The translations under genes were made by a program, and so were the position numbers. Shown piece after piece: positions 27,188 to 36,047 of a DNA stretch of 64,000 bases. The notes under the pieces are model-generated. The model saw only the letters and a list, made by a program, of their open reading frames with translations, did not search any database and was not told where the DNA came from. This DNA comes from Bacteroidales bacterium. Lineage in GTDB: Bacteria; Bacteroidota; Bacteroidia; Bacteroidales; F082. Each line of letters begins with the position of its first letter. The first letter of the stretch is position 1. The stretch lies in contig JAQVLA010000012.1 in NCBI GenBank assembly GCA_028704385.1, forward strand, positions 36,732 through 100,731. Reading direction: 5' to 3'.

Positions 27188-27979
27188 CTACTTTTGTACG
27201 AGCTTGCCATCAACTTTAATATCACCCAGCGGGTAGAACGGAAACATATTTTCTTCCATCCAGGTATTGGCATCGCGTGGGGTCATCTTCCATCCTGAGT
27301 TACAGTTTGATACGATCTCAACAAAGGAAACCCCTGGTTTACCATCACGTTGATTCTCAAAAGCCATTTTTATGGCTCTTTTTGTCTTACGAACGTTTGC
27401 CGGTGTGTGAACAGCCTGGCGTGTAACGAAATAGGTGCCTGGCAACTGGGCGACTAGTTCGGTCACTTTCAGTGGATTCCCCATCACATTAACATCTCTG
27501 CCATAAGGCGAGGTAGAAGATTTCATCCCCGGAAGTGTAGTAGGAGCCATTTGTCCGCCAGTCATCCCATAGATTCCATTGTTGATGAAAATTATTACAA
27601 TTTTTTCACCCCGGTTGCAGGCATGAATAGTTTCGTTGGTTCCAATAGCGGCAAGGTCGCCATCACCCTGATAAGAGAAAACGATTTTTTCAGGCCACAC
27701 CCTTTTGATACCTGTAGCAACTGCGGGTGCTCTTCCATGTGCTGCCTGCTGCATATCGATATTCATAAACTCATAAGCAAGTACTGAACATCCTACAGGG
27801 GCAATGCCAATGGTTTTTTCTTCGAGGCCTAACTCTTCGATCACCTCCATAGTGATGCGGTGTGCTGTGCCATGTCCGCAGCCCGGACAATAGCTTAACA
27901 CCTTGTCGGTCATGAGTTTGGTTTTGGTGTAAACCAGATTTTCCGGTTTTATAATTTGATCCAGTGTTATATCAGACAT
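27188..27979 (-). CDS. korB: 2-oxoacid:ferredoxin oxidoreductase beta subunit (TPP-binding)
   Basis: 263-residue subunit carrying thiamine pyrophosphate. The TPP motif runs from GDGDLAAIGTNE to NNGIYGMTGGQMAPTT. The N-terminal CPGCGHG supplies Cys residues seen in the family. SNCNSGWKMTPRD near the C-terminus matches KorB/VorA-type subunits. It starts 4 nt after korA, so tight coupling is likely. Confidence 0.93.
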   Translation of the reverse strand: MSDITLDQIIKPENLVYTKTKLMTDKVLSYCPGCGHGTAHRITMEVIEELGLEEKTIGIAPVGCSVLAYEFMNIDMQQAAHGRAPAVATGIKRVWPEKIVFSYQGDGDLAAIGTNETIHACNRGEKIVIIFINNGIYGMTGGQMAPTTLPGMKSSTSPYGRDVNVMGNPLKVTELVAQLPGTYFVTRQAVHTPANVRKTKRAIKMAFENQRDGKPGVSFVEIVSNCNSGWKMTPRDANTWMEENMFPFYPLGDIKVDGKLVQK

Positions 27980-27983
27980 GGTA

Positions 27984-29069
27984 TTATCCTCCTATTATTT
28001 TTTGTTCAAGTGCTTCGAGTACCTCTTCCGGTGTATGAACAACGCCACCAAAACGCCCAAAATGAGCCACTTTGGAGCATCCGTTCACAGCCAGTTGCAC
28101 ATCCTCGACCATTTGGCCAGAGCTCATTTCGACAGCTAAAAAGCCTTTAATACCCTTTCCGCACATCTCACGCATTTTAACAGTAGGGAAGGGGAAGAGT
28201 GTTATCAGTCTGAACAGCCCTGCTTTGATGCCTTTTGCTCTCGCAAGTTTCACGGCTTTTTGTGCAATTCGTGCACTCGATCCGTAAGCCACAAAAAGGT
28301 ACTCCGCATCATCGCAATCCAACAGTTCGTAGCGAACTTCTTTTTCAGTAATCTCATTATACTTGGCTTGCAGTTTAAGGTTATGCTGCTCCATCTTGTG
28401 GCTATCGAGATCAAGGGAAGTGATGATCCGGCGTTCTGTACCTGATTTTTTGCCGGTAGTAGCCCAAGGATATTTTTCTTTTATCTCCTCATCGGTTAAA
28501 CGGGGGATGGGGTCGAAGAGCTCAACTTTTTCCATCATCTGGCCAATCACACCATCACTCAGAATAAGTACGGGAATTCGGTATTTGAATGCCAGCTCAA
28601 AACCATCCTTAACAAAATCTGCCATTTCCTGTACTGAGGCAGGAGCAAGTACAATTTGGCGATAATCGCCATGCCCACCTCCTTTGGTGCTCTGGAAATA
28701 GTCGGCCTGTGAGGGCTGAATTGTACCCAAACCTGGGCCGCCACGCACCACATTGGCATACAAACAAGGCAGTTCGGCTCCGGCTATATAAGAAATTCCT
28801 TCTTGTTTTAAGCTGATGCCAGGGCTGGAGGATGAAGTCATCACTTTTTTCCCGGAACCAGCCGCACCATAAACCATATTTATTGCTGCTATCTCACTTT
28901 CGGCCTGCAAAACCACCATGCCGGTTCTTTCGTGTGGTTTTTCTGCCATCAGGTATTCAATAACCTCTGATTGAGGTGTGATAGGGTATCCAAAATAAGC
29001 ATCTGCACCAGCACGGATAACTGCTTCTGCAAGTGCTTCGTTACCTTTCATGAGTTTTAATTCGCTCAT
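27984..29069 (-). CDS. korA: 2-oxoacid:ferredoxin oxidoreductase alpha subunit (KorA/VorB-like)
   Basis: 361-residue alpha subunit that forms the substrate and TPP-pyrimidine side of the active site. Motifs: KGNEALAEAVIRAGAD, FGYPITPQSEVIEYL, VLQAESEIAAINMV, TSSSSPGISLKQEGISY and VVRGGPGLGTIQPSQADY. This form is often annotated VorB (3-methyl-2-oxobutanoate) as well as KorA; sequence alone does not settle the substrate. It follows korD after 33 nt. Confidence 0.92.
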   Translation of the reverse strand: MSELKLMKGNEALAEAVIRAGADAYFGYPITPQSEVIEYLMAEKPHERTGMVVLQAESEIAAINMVYGAAGSGKKVMTSSSSPGISLKQEGISYIAGAELPCLYANVVRGGPGLGTIQPSQADYFQSTKGGGHGDYRQIVLAPASVQEMADFVKDGFELAFKYRIPVLILSDGVIGQMMEKVELFDPIPRLTDEEIKEKYPWATTGKKSGTERRIITSLDLDSHKMEQHNLKLQAKYNEITEKEVRYELLDCDDAEYLFVAYGSSARIAQKAVKLARAKGIKAGLFRLITLFPFPTVKMREMCGKGIKGFLAVEMSSGQMVEDVQLAVNGCSKVAHFGRFGGVVHTPEEVLEALEQKIIGG

Positions 29070-29102
29070 TATAATATTTTTTAATTGTTTGACAATGAAC
29101 GG

Positions 29103-29327
29103 TTAAAGTTTAACTTTATAGACCGTAATTACACCATCGGGACAGACGATGCCACAGTTTGAACAGCCAATACACGCCTCCGGGTTTTCCATATAAGCAT
29201 AGTGATATCCTTTGCCGTTCACTTCTTTGGCCAGTGCGATTACATCGGTAGGGCAGGCCGGAATACACACTTCACAGCCCTTGCATTTTTCGATGTTAAC
29301 CACAATAGCTCCTCTGATTTTTGCCAT
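29103..29327 (-). CDS. korD: 2x[4Fe-4S] ferredoxin-like delta subunit of the 2-oxoacid oxidoreductase
   Basis: 74-residue electron-transfer subunit. Two CxxCxxCxxxC clusters are complete: CKGCEVCIPACP from Cys15 and CIGCSNCGIVCP in the second half. It is the first gene of the kor operon. A possible -7 box reading TACTTTCG on the minus strand lies at 29364-29371, 37 nt upstream of the ATG. It takes electrons from the TPP active site to ferredoxin. Confidence 0.92.
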   Translation of the reverse strand: MAKIRGAIVVNIEKCKGCEVCIPACPTDVIALAKEVNGKGYHYAYMENPEACIGCSNCGIVCPDGVITVYKVKL

Positions 29328-29522
29328 ATTGATTTGTTTTAAATGTTTGTGCTTTCTACTGCACGAAAGTAAGGTTTTTTATGCTATTGTGTGCCTTTTC
29401 CTGCAGGCTAAATGCCTCATTACGCCTAATTTATAACGAGTTTAAATAGTATTTATATTGTGTCTGAATAATCTATGTCCGTTAGTTTGTGAGTGACCAT
29501 AAACCCAATATCTTACCTTTGG

Positions 29523-30845
29523 TTAAGCCGTAACAGGATGATCTTTTTGAAACTGTTTTAGTCTTTCTTCCAAATCGTGCATTTGATCCATACTGATGAG
29601 TGAGGTACAGGCCCGGATACCTTCGTGTCGTTCACTGCCGGTAATGTCGAGCGAAATTGCGGAGATACCGTAGTAAATCATTTCTTCGAGCAATTCGATA
29701 CCACTGAATCCGGGATAGGAATAGGTGAAATAAAATCCGTCTGCAATTGGTCTATCTTCATCCTTGTCGTAAACGATATTAAATCCATTTTCAGTAAACA
29801 AACGCTTCATAATGGCAGCTTTTTCACCATAAACCTTTACTTCTTCAATAAAATTAAATTTTCCCTCATTTGCAGCTTTCAGCATGGCTGCCAATGCGTA
29901 TTGGGCCGAATGTGATGTTCCGGAACTCAATGGGTACAAGGTTCCGAAAATCATGGTGTGACCAAAAAGATCGTTTGCATAATAGCGTTTCAAATCAGGA
30001 AACCGACTAGCGAAAAGTTTATCAGAGATTACCAACATTCCAATCCGCTCGCCTGCGTAGCTGAAAACTTTTGAACTGGAAATAAACAAAATGAAATTAT
30101 CTGTGTAATTGGCCACAGATGGCTGGTAGGGCGGCTGACCAGGCTTGCTGAAATCTTTTCGGAAGTCCATGCCAAAATATGCCAGGTCTTCCATGATCAC
30201 AACATCGTATTTGTTGGCAAGCTCTCCAATAATTTGAAGCTCTTTTTCGGTGAAACATATCCAACTTGGATTATTTGGATTGGAATACAACACCGAATGA
30301 ATATGTCCTTTACTAAAATAACTTTCCAGTTTTTCGCGCAGTTTTTCCCCTCTGAAGTCGTAAACATCAAAAGTTTCCATTTTTAGGTTTAGGGCTTTGT
30401 GTTGCTGTTTGTGGACCGGAAATCCGGGATCGATAAAAAGAGTGGTGTCTCTCTCTTTATGAATTCGACTCAAAGTTAAAAATGATGCAAAGCCCCCCTG
30501 CATTGATCCAACAGTTGGCAAACAGCTGTCAGGGCTTACGCTGATGTTCATAAAGTTCTTTACAAAATTAGAAATCTGCTCTTTTAATTCAGGGATGCCT
30601 TGTATATCAGGATATTTAGCGGCTACGCCTTTGCGTAGTGCTTCAACCTGGGCATCAATACCAATTTTTGAAGGAGGCAAACCAGGGATGCCCATTTCCA
30701 TACGGATAAACTTTACTCCGCTGGCTTTTTCAATGGTATCAACCAGTTTTTTAATTTCACGAATAGAGGCTGTGCCAACTTTTTGCAGCCCGTTGTCTTT
30801 AATTTTTGCTTTTACTATTTCGGATGGAACAGGTGTTTGATGCAT
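29523..30845 (-). CDS. class I/II PLP-dependent aminotransferase
   Basis: 440-residue cytosolic fold-type I enzyme. Motifs: EMGIPGLPPSKIG, KYPDIQGIPELKEQI, SNPNNPSW, EDLAYFGMDFR and the PLP-Lys in FISSSKVFSYAGERIG. C-terminal Arg-containing segment HEGIRACTS fits carboxylate binding. The substrate is not known. Its place between the kor operon and the acyl-CoA synthetase on the same strand suggests it supplies 2-oxoacids from amino acids. It is probably its own unit, with 195 nt to korD and 319 nt to the upstream gene. Confidence 0.85.
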   Translation of the reverse strand: MHQTPVPSEIVKAKIKDNGLQKVGTASIREIKKLVDTIEKASGVKFIRMEMGIPGLPPSKIGIDAQVEALRKGVAAKYPDIQGIPELKEQISNFVKNFMNISVSPDSCLPTVGSMQGGFASFLTLSRIHKERDTTLFIDPGFPVHKQQHKALNLKMETFDVYDFRGEKLREKLESYFSKGHIHSVLYSNPNNPSWICFTEKELQIIGELANKYDVVIMEDLAYFGMDFRKDFSKPGQPPYQPSVANYTDNFILFISSSKVFSYAGERIGMLVISDKLFASRFPDLKRYYANDLFGHTMIFGTLYPLSSGTSHSAQYALAAMLKAANEGKFNFIEEVKVYGEKAAIMKRLFTENGFNIVYDKDEDRPIADGFYFTYSYPGFSGIELLEEMIYYGISAISLDITGSERHEGIRACTSLISMDQMHDLEERLKQFQKDHPVTA

Positions 30846-31164
30846 TTCGTTTGTTTTAAAAGGTGAATCAATAAATTATTGAAGCATTATCATGCTAATT
30901 TTTAATAAGGAACGTCAAAAAAAAAGCTCGTAAATAAGCTCGAAAACTTGCTATTTATGATATTGTCAAAGGTAAGAATTTACCTGATTCTAACCGCGAA
31001 CGTTTGTGTTTTGCTTGTTATTTATAATGATTTTAGAATCGAATCGGATAGTGATCCTTTTTGTGAATATGTTAATAATTTTTGAAACAACATACTGCCT
31101 GATATTTGATCGTACTAGGGTGATCATTTTATTCATGCAAACGGAAATTCCAACAATAAAATGA
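30846..31164. other. 319-bp intergenic region with a candidate minus-strand promoter
   Basis: AT-rich stretch between two minus-strand genes. On the minus strand 30967-30974 reads TACCTTTG, an exact TAnnTTTG, 122 nt upstream of the aminotransferase ATG. It overlaps a small palindrome AGGTAA-GAAT-TTACCT (30970-30985). An A9 tract at about 30919-30928 would be a T-run for minus-strand transcripts, but I find no clean stem before it. No gene or RNA is recognised. Confidence 0.4.
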
Positions 31165-31848
31165 TTATTTCTGAGCAGCCAGACTCAGTATAAGGCCAAG
31201 CGCAATACCCAGGCCGGCAGCAAATAATACTTGATAATCAACAGGTAATAAGAATGTTATCGTATGTGCCGGAATCCAGAAAAAGGGTATCGTTTTCCTG
31301 AAAACAAAATTCCACTGTGTTTTCCAATCAAGATTTGTAAAAATCCGTTGAAGGGCAATCGGTTTGAAAAATCCCCGAATTGTTCCTCCGTTTTCGAGAA
31401 TATGGGTATCTGTTATTTTATGAATCGTCATCATTACAGGAGCATAAGTCAGATTCATGGCTACGCTGATGCTGAAGGCAGTGAGTAATGCGGTCAAGCT
31501 GAAAGGTTGTGCAAGTGCTGTTATTGATTCGGGCCAACCCAGATACAAGAGCAATTGAGGGGTTCCGGCTGTATAAATCACAAAAGCCATTTTGATTGTG
31601 ATACCAAGGAAACCCCAAACGATTGCCCTTGGTAGAATTCCAAAACCCTTACGATTATATTTGCCGGTTCTGATCCGTAATGCCAGACATTCACCAAAGG
31701 TGGCAAGTACAGCAAACTTAGCAAAACTCATCCACAACCCATGTTTGTGATTGAGGTTTGCATAAACTGAATCCAATTCCGGAATCCATAAGAAAGCGGC
31801 AATAACAAGTAAACCGACCATTATCACAAACCAATCGTTACGTTTCAT
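31165..31848 (-). CDS. membrane protein, possibly Mpv17/PMP22-like
   Basis: 227 residues with four or five hydrophobic segments. The C-terminal part (TQWNFVFRKTIPFFWIPAHT then FLLPVDYQVLFAAGLG) resembles the Mpv17/PMP22 signature region, in which a Trp/Pro segment is followed by NF-x-VP and a final helix. I am not certain of the family. It starts 5 nt after the acyl-CoA synthetase stop and is surely co-transcribed with it, so a membrane role linked to acid or acyl-CoA metabolism is conceivable but unsupported. Confidence 0.55.
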   Translation of the reverse strand: MKRNDWFVIMVGLLVIAAFLWIPELDSVYANLNHKHGLWMSFAKFAVLATFGECLALRIRTGKYNRKGFGILPRAIVWGFLGITIKMAFVIYTAGTPQLLLYLGWPESITALAQPFSLTALLTAFSISVAMNLTYAPVMMTIHKITDTHILENGGTIRGFFKPIALQRIFTNLDWKTQWNFVFRKTIPFFWIPAHTITFLLPVDYQVLFAAGLGIALGLILSLAAQK

Positions 31849-31853
31849 GCCGG

Positions 31854-33911
31854 TTATTTTTGAATCCGTATTCTGGCATCAACAGCAACCACCTGTTTTG
31901 AGTTGCCCAGCAGCGGATTAAGGTCCATTTCAGCAATTTCAGGTGCTGCCTGCAACAACGCTGACAAGCGAATGATGATTTCCTGAAGTGCCTTTTCGTC
32001 AACACCTTCACTGCCCCTGATTCCTTTAATAATGGGATAACTTCTGATGGATTGTATCATTTGTAGGGCTTCAATCTCATTTACAGGCACCAGGGCAGAA
32101 GCCACGTCTTTAAGTACCTCAATGAAAATTCCGCCTAGTCCAAAAAATACCAGATGTCCAAATTTGCCTTCACGTGTGGCGCCTGCAAAAAGTTCGGTTC
32201 CTTTAAGCATTGGCTGCATCAGAATAGCTTTAGTTTCCGGAATCTGCATCATTCGTCCAAACTCAATAACTACTTTTTCCGGACTATCAACATTAAGTAC
32301 CACGCCTCCAACATCCGACTTGTGTATCGGCCCTACTACCTTCATTACCAGTGGATATCCAAGTTTTTCTGCTGCCTTAAGAGCCTGATTCACCTGATCT
32401 GTAACTGCTTCCCCGGCCCGGTTGATCATGGCTGCATCCAGCAATTGGCTCACTTGATTGGGGTCAAGGTACCCATCTTGTGCTTTGTCGATGATTTTTC
32501 GTATCGCTGTGGTGTCAATATCATTAGGTTTTGTCTTACTTTCAGCAGGTTTTGGTGTGTGGTAAATCGTTGCCAGTGCTTTACCTAGGCCTACTTCATA
32601 CGGAAAATTAACGCGGCCTTTGTTGAGGAAAAACTCAACTTCTCTTCCAGCGGTGAGGGTGGAAGGCAATACAGGAAAAAGTGGTTTTGAGATTTCATTC
32701 ATCTTTTGGTCCAAAACCTCATACACATCAAAAATCTCAAATAGACCAGGTGTTCCAAAAATAACAATCATGGCATCAATCTGATCGAAGTCCTTATCAC
32801 AGGCAGTAATAATCTGGCCCAGTTGTTCAGCTGTTCCAGTAGCCAGAAAATCGATTGGATTACTTACTGAAGAACCCGGAAATAATTGTTCTTTCAGGTT
32901 TTCAGCAGCTTCTCCACTGATGGCAGGTACTTCCAATCCATTATTAGAGAGTGCATCGGTTAGCATTACAGCCGGACCTCCGGCATGGGTGATGATGGCA
33001 ATCCGTTTACCTTTCAGCTCGGGATGCATAAAAACACTGGCAACGGTGATCAATTCCTCACGACTATGGCAACGCACTATTCCGGCTTTACGAAACAGTG
33101 CCTCAACAGCTGTATCAGAACTGGCTAAGGCCCCGGTATGTGATGAGGCTGCCCGGCTTCCGGCTTCACTTCCACCTGCTTTGATGGCTGCTATCCTACA
33201 TCCCTTTTTTATTAGTGACTGGGCGTGTTTTAAAAGCTTGTCGGGTTTATCAATATTTTCGACATACAGTAGTTTTACCTGACTGTCACTTTCTGCATCA
33301 TAGCTTTCATCCATATGCTGCAATATCTCTTCAACACCCATTTGAGCAGAATTTCCAACGCTGTAAACATTCGCAAAACGCAAACCGTTTGGAATGCCTG
33401 CTTCCATAATGAAGCAGGCTGTGGCACCAGAACCGGAAATAAAATCGCATCCTTTCGGATCAAGTTTTGGAATTGGATAAGTGAAAATACTGTGATGTTG
33501 CGGGGTTAAAATCCCAACACAATTTGGGCCAATCAAGGTGCCATCCACAGCATTGATGCTTTTCACTATGCGGTCTTCCAGTAATTTTCCTTCAGCACTT
33601 TCTTCGCTAAATCCTGCCGAGAGGATGATGAAAGCTCTGGTGTTGTTTTCGGCGATAAGCGAATCAACCAGATCCGGCACAAATCGCGCAGCGATCGCAA
33701 TGATTGCCAGGTCTGCCGGTGGCATTGTCTTGTTATCTGCATAACAGGTGATTCCTTGTATCGTTTTTTCTTTTGGATTCATTACATAGAGATTTCCAGG
33801 GAAACCCCCGTCGATGATATTTTTTAAAACCTTGCCGCCTGGTTTTGTAATGTCGTTGGATGCGCCTACAACCACGATGCTTTCAGGATGTGTCAGAGCT
33901 TTATTGATCAT
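31854..33911 (-). CDS. ADP-forming acyl-CoA synthetase (acetate-CoA ligase, fused alpha-beta)
   Basis: 685-residue fusion of the alpha and beta subunits of ACD, which converts acyl-CoA, ADP and phosphate to acid, CoA and ATP. Order: CoA-binding domain (SIVVVGASNDITKPGGKVLKN), ligase-CoA domains with GPNCVGI and the phospho-His region ASSHTGALASSDTAVEALFR, then an ATP-grasp domain (about 470-685; GYPLVMKVVGPIHKSDVGGV, FGLGGIFIEVLKD, EMDLNPLL). Both halves are complete. In anaerobes it yields ATP from acyl-CoA made by 2-oxoacid oxidoreductases, which fits the kor operon 3 kb away on the same strand. Confidence 0.92.
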   Translation of the reverse strand: MINKALTHPESIVVVGASNDITKPGGKVLKNIIDGGFPGNLYVMNPKEKTIQGITCYADNKTMPPADLAIIAIAARFVPDLVDSLIAENNTRAFIILSAGFSEESAEGKLLEDRIVKSINAVDGTLIGPNCVGILTPQHHSIFTYPIPKLDPKGCDFISGSGATACFIMEAGIPNGLRFANVYSVGNSAQMGVEEILQHMDESYDAESDSQVKLLYVENIDKPDKLLKHAQSLIKKGCRIAAIKAGGSEAGSRAASSHTGALASSDTAVEALFRKAGIVRCHSREELITVASVFMHPELKGKRIAIITHAGGPAVMLTDALSNNGLEVPAISGEAAENLKEQLFPGSSVSNPIDFLATGTAEQLGQIITACDKDFDQIDAMIVIFGTPGLFEIFDVYEVLDQKMNEISKPLFPVLPSTLTAGREVEFFLNKGRVNFPYEVGLGKALATIYHTPKPAESKTKPNDIDTTAIRKIIDKAQDGYLDPNQVSQLLDAAMINRAGEAVTDQVNQALKAAEKLGYPLVMKVVGPIHKSDVGGVVLNVDSPEKVVIEFGRMMQIPETKAILMQPMLKGTELFAGATREGKFGHLVFFGLGGIFIEVLKDVASALVPVNEIEALQMIQSIRSYPIIKGIRGSEGVDEKALQEIIIRLSALLQAAPEIAEMDLNPLLGNSKQVVAVDARIRIQK

Positions 33912-34006
33912 AGAAAACTTACTGTTTATTAATTAACAAGTCAAAGTACAAAAGTAGCAATTTGAACCTGATTTCTGTTGTTGTCTGCGGTATTTAGAAT
34001 GAATAC

Positions 34007-34037
34007 AAAAAGGCAGGCTGAATAATCAACCTGCCTT
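34007..34037 (-). terminator. rho-independent terminator of the DAK2-DegV gene
   Basis: AAGGCAGG (34010-34017) and CCTGCCTT (34030-34037) form a perfect 8-bp stem with inner TGA/TCA pairing. On the minus strand a run of T follows. It lies 24 nt past the stop codon at 34061. Confidence 0.85.
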
Positions 34038-34060
34038 AATGATAAATCTTTATCTAAATT

Positions 34061-35854
34061 TTATTCCAGCATAACTGACAGTGCCACAACACCCGGGCCT
34101 GTGTTGGTTACCAGCACCGGAGAGGCATCCTGTATAAATACAGCTTCCTGGCCTCCAGTCAAAGTCTTCATTTGTTCGGCGTACCAATTGGCAGTTTCCA
34201 GGTTATCGGCATGTGAAATGGAATAACCCCATACCTTTTGGTTGCCAACAAAGCGTTTCATTTCATCCATCACCATTTTCATGCTTGCCTTTTCTGACAT
34301 CGGTTTGCCAAAAACTTCGGTTTTGCCATGGTTCTTAACTTCTACAATAGGCTTGATACCAAGAAGCTTACCGAGCAAACCTTTTGAATGACTAACCCGC
34401 CCGCTCTTGACCATATATTTCATGGTACGCGAGGTGACCAGGATTCTTGTATTATCAGACCAATGGGGGATCGATTTGACAATTTCATCATGTTTTAGCC
34501 CGCTTTCGATAGCTTTAGCTGCTCGTAAAATTATCAATCCCAGTCCACTACTAAGTTTTTTGCTATCTATTACGTCAATTTGCTTACCGGATTCATTACT
34601 GATTTTCCTGGCAGCATTATAACTGTTTTGCCAGGTGCCACTCATACCCGAGCTGATATGGGCGCTGATGATACTTTGGTAATGCGTAGCCAGATAGTTA
34701 TAGCGATTCAAAAACTCGCTAATGGCAGGCTGTGCTGTGGTAGGATAAACATCAGATTTGCGCAATTTATCAAAAAACTGCTGAGGTTGAATGGTCAACC
34801 TGTCAAGATAAAAATCCTGGCCAAAGTGCACTGTCAGCGGAATTACCTGTATCTGATATTTTTCGATGAGCTCCATTGGCAGGTCACAGGTGGAGTCGGT
34901 GATCAATCCGATGTCGAACTTCCGGTTGCTTGCCAGATCATTCTGAAGCACCATATCATCCACCTTTTTATAGGTGATGGTTCCCAAAGGGGCAATATCC
35001 TGAAAGAGTTTCCAGGGTTCATCCGTATGGATATGTATGCGCATTTTTTTGTCGGATCCGGCTACTACCATCGAATCGCCATAGGATTCCATGATAGCAT
35101 TAAAATCACTGCGTTTCATGTTTGTTCCGGTAATCAAGGCTTCGGTGCAATAGCGAAAGTTTATCTCTTCGTGATCGATCGCATCCATTGCCTCTGCAAT
35201 CTCAATTTTTTGATTTTCGAAACTAACGGCAACCTGTCCGTTTTTGAAGTAATCAAACATACCTTCCAGGAATACGACAAAACCTTTGGCACCAGCATCC
35301 ACCACATTGCGTTTGGCGAGGATAGCCAGATTTTCGGTTGTCATCTTAAGTGATTCCATGGCCTTTTTCAGCCCGTCGAGCAGCAGCTTCAGAAAATCAT
35401 CAAATTTGTCCTTCAGCTGATAAATGTACTCTGCCCAGTCCTTGATAACCGAAATCATAGTTCCCTCCACTGGATTGGCAATAGCCTCGTAGGCATAGCG
35501 AACAGCACTTTTCATATACTCCGCAAATGCACTAACGGTAAGGGTTTCTTCTTCACGGATTTCGTTGCTGAAACCATACAGAAACTGTGCAAAAATAATT
35601 CCTGAATTACCCCGTGCGCCCACCAAAGCTGCATCTGCAAGGGCAACAGCTGTCGTTTTGAGGTTTGGATGGGGTTGAGCCGTATTAACAATACTTCTCA
35701 TTGTGGAGGCCAGATTGGTGCCCGTGTCGGCATCTGCTACCGGAAATACATTGATTTTGTTGAGCAGTTTCTGGTTTTCAAAAATTCGCTGAGCACCGGC
35801 CATGAAGCTGTGATACAACTGCAACCCGTTAATTTCAGTAATTTTAGTTTCCAA
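34061..35854 (-). CDS. DAK2-DegV fusion, candidate single-chain fatty acid kinase
   Basis: 597 residues. Residues 1-200 form a DhaL/FakA kinase domain with the Mg-binding Asp motif VADADTGTN (Asp41, Asp43) and VGARGNSGIIFAQFL. Residues 200-310 match the FakA middle domain, with Cys236, His274 and His276 in the places of the zinc ligands. Residues 313-597 are a DegV/FakB-like domain (GLITDSTCDLP, YPTTAQPAISEF, HISSGMSGTWQNS, ISHADNLETA). In Firmicutes FakA and FakB are separate proteins that phosphorylate fatty acids on a carrier; here both are in one chain. Activity is inferred. The gene has its own terminator. Confidence 0.85.
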   Translation of the reverse strand: METKITEINGLQLYHSFMAGAQRIFENQKLLNKINVFPVADADTGTNLASTMRSIVNTAQPHPNLKTTAVALADAALVGARGNSGIIFAQFLYGFSNEIREEETLTVSAFAEYMKSAVRYAYEAIANPVEGTMISVIKDWAEYIYQLKDKFDDFLKLLLDGLKKAMESLKMTTENLAILAKRNVVDAGAKGFVVFLEGMFDYFKNGQVAVSFENQKIEIAEAMDAIDHEEINFRYCTEALITGTNMKRSDFNAIMESYGDSMVVAGSDKKMRIHIHTDEPWKLFQDIAPLGTITYKKVDDMVLQNDLASNRKFDIGLITDSTCDLPMELIEKYQIQVIPLTVHFGQDFYLDRLTIQPQQFFDKLRKSDVYPTTAQPAISEFLNRYNYLATHYQSIISAHISSGMSGTWQNSYNAARKISNESGKQIDVIDSKKLSSGLGLIILRAAKAIESGLKHDEIVKSIPHWSDNTRILVTSRTMKYMVKSGRVSHSKGLLGKLLGIKPIVEVKNHGKTEVFGKPMSEKASMKMVMDEMKRFVGNQKVWGYSISHADNLETANWYAEQMKTLTGGQEAVFIQDASPVLVTNTGPGVVALSVMLE

Positions 35855-35893
35855 TGTTTAAGGTGTTAGTGAATACTCAAAGCATTTATATTG

Positions 35894-35918
35894 TTGATTG
35901 TTAACTTGTTACAATCAA
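35894..35918. promoter_or_regulatory. 8-bp inverted repeat in the 5' leader of the DAK2-DegV gene
   Basis: TTGATTGT (35894-35901) and ACAATCAA (35911-35918) with a 9-nt spacer. If transcription starts from the box at 35961-35968, this lies in the untranslated leader, 40-65 nt before the ATG. It could be an RNA hairpin or a repressor site. Confidence 0.4.
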
Positions 35919-35960
35919 TCTAAAAATGAAATTTTATCAGGCAACTCTTTTATAAAGCCA

Positions 35961-35968
35961 CAAAGATA
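35961..35968 (-). promoter_or_regulatory. -7 box for the DAK2-DegV gene
   Basis: On the minus strand the bases read TATCTTTG, an exact TAnnTTTG. It lies about 107 nt upstream of the ATG, giving a leader of about 100 nt. The -33 element is not clear. Confidence 0.45.
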
Positions 35969-36029
35969 ACAAAAGATTAATTTTGATTAATGTTGATCAA
36001 TTTTAATCACGCTGCTATGCCCTGGATAA

Positions 36030-36047
36030 TTATCAGTTAACTGATAA
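36030..36047. promoter_or_regulatory. perfect 18-bp palindrome
   Basis: TTATCAGTTAACTGATAA is its own reverse complement. It lies about 62-79 bp upstream of the minus-strand -7 box at 35961-35968 and 264 bp upstream of the plus-strand gene. There is no T-run. It looks like a dimer-binding site for a regulator of the divergent genes. Confidence 0.45.

Noticed and set aside
34580..35353. 257-codon open frame on the plus strand
   Set aside because: It is antisense to the well-supported DAK2-DegV gene, has no family likeness and its amino-acid usage looks like mirrored codons.
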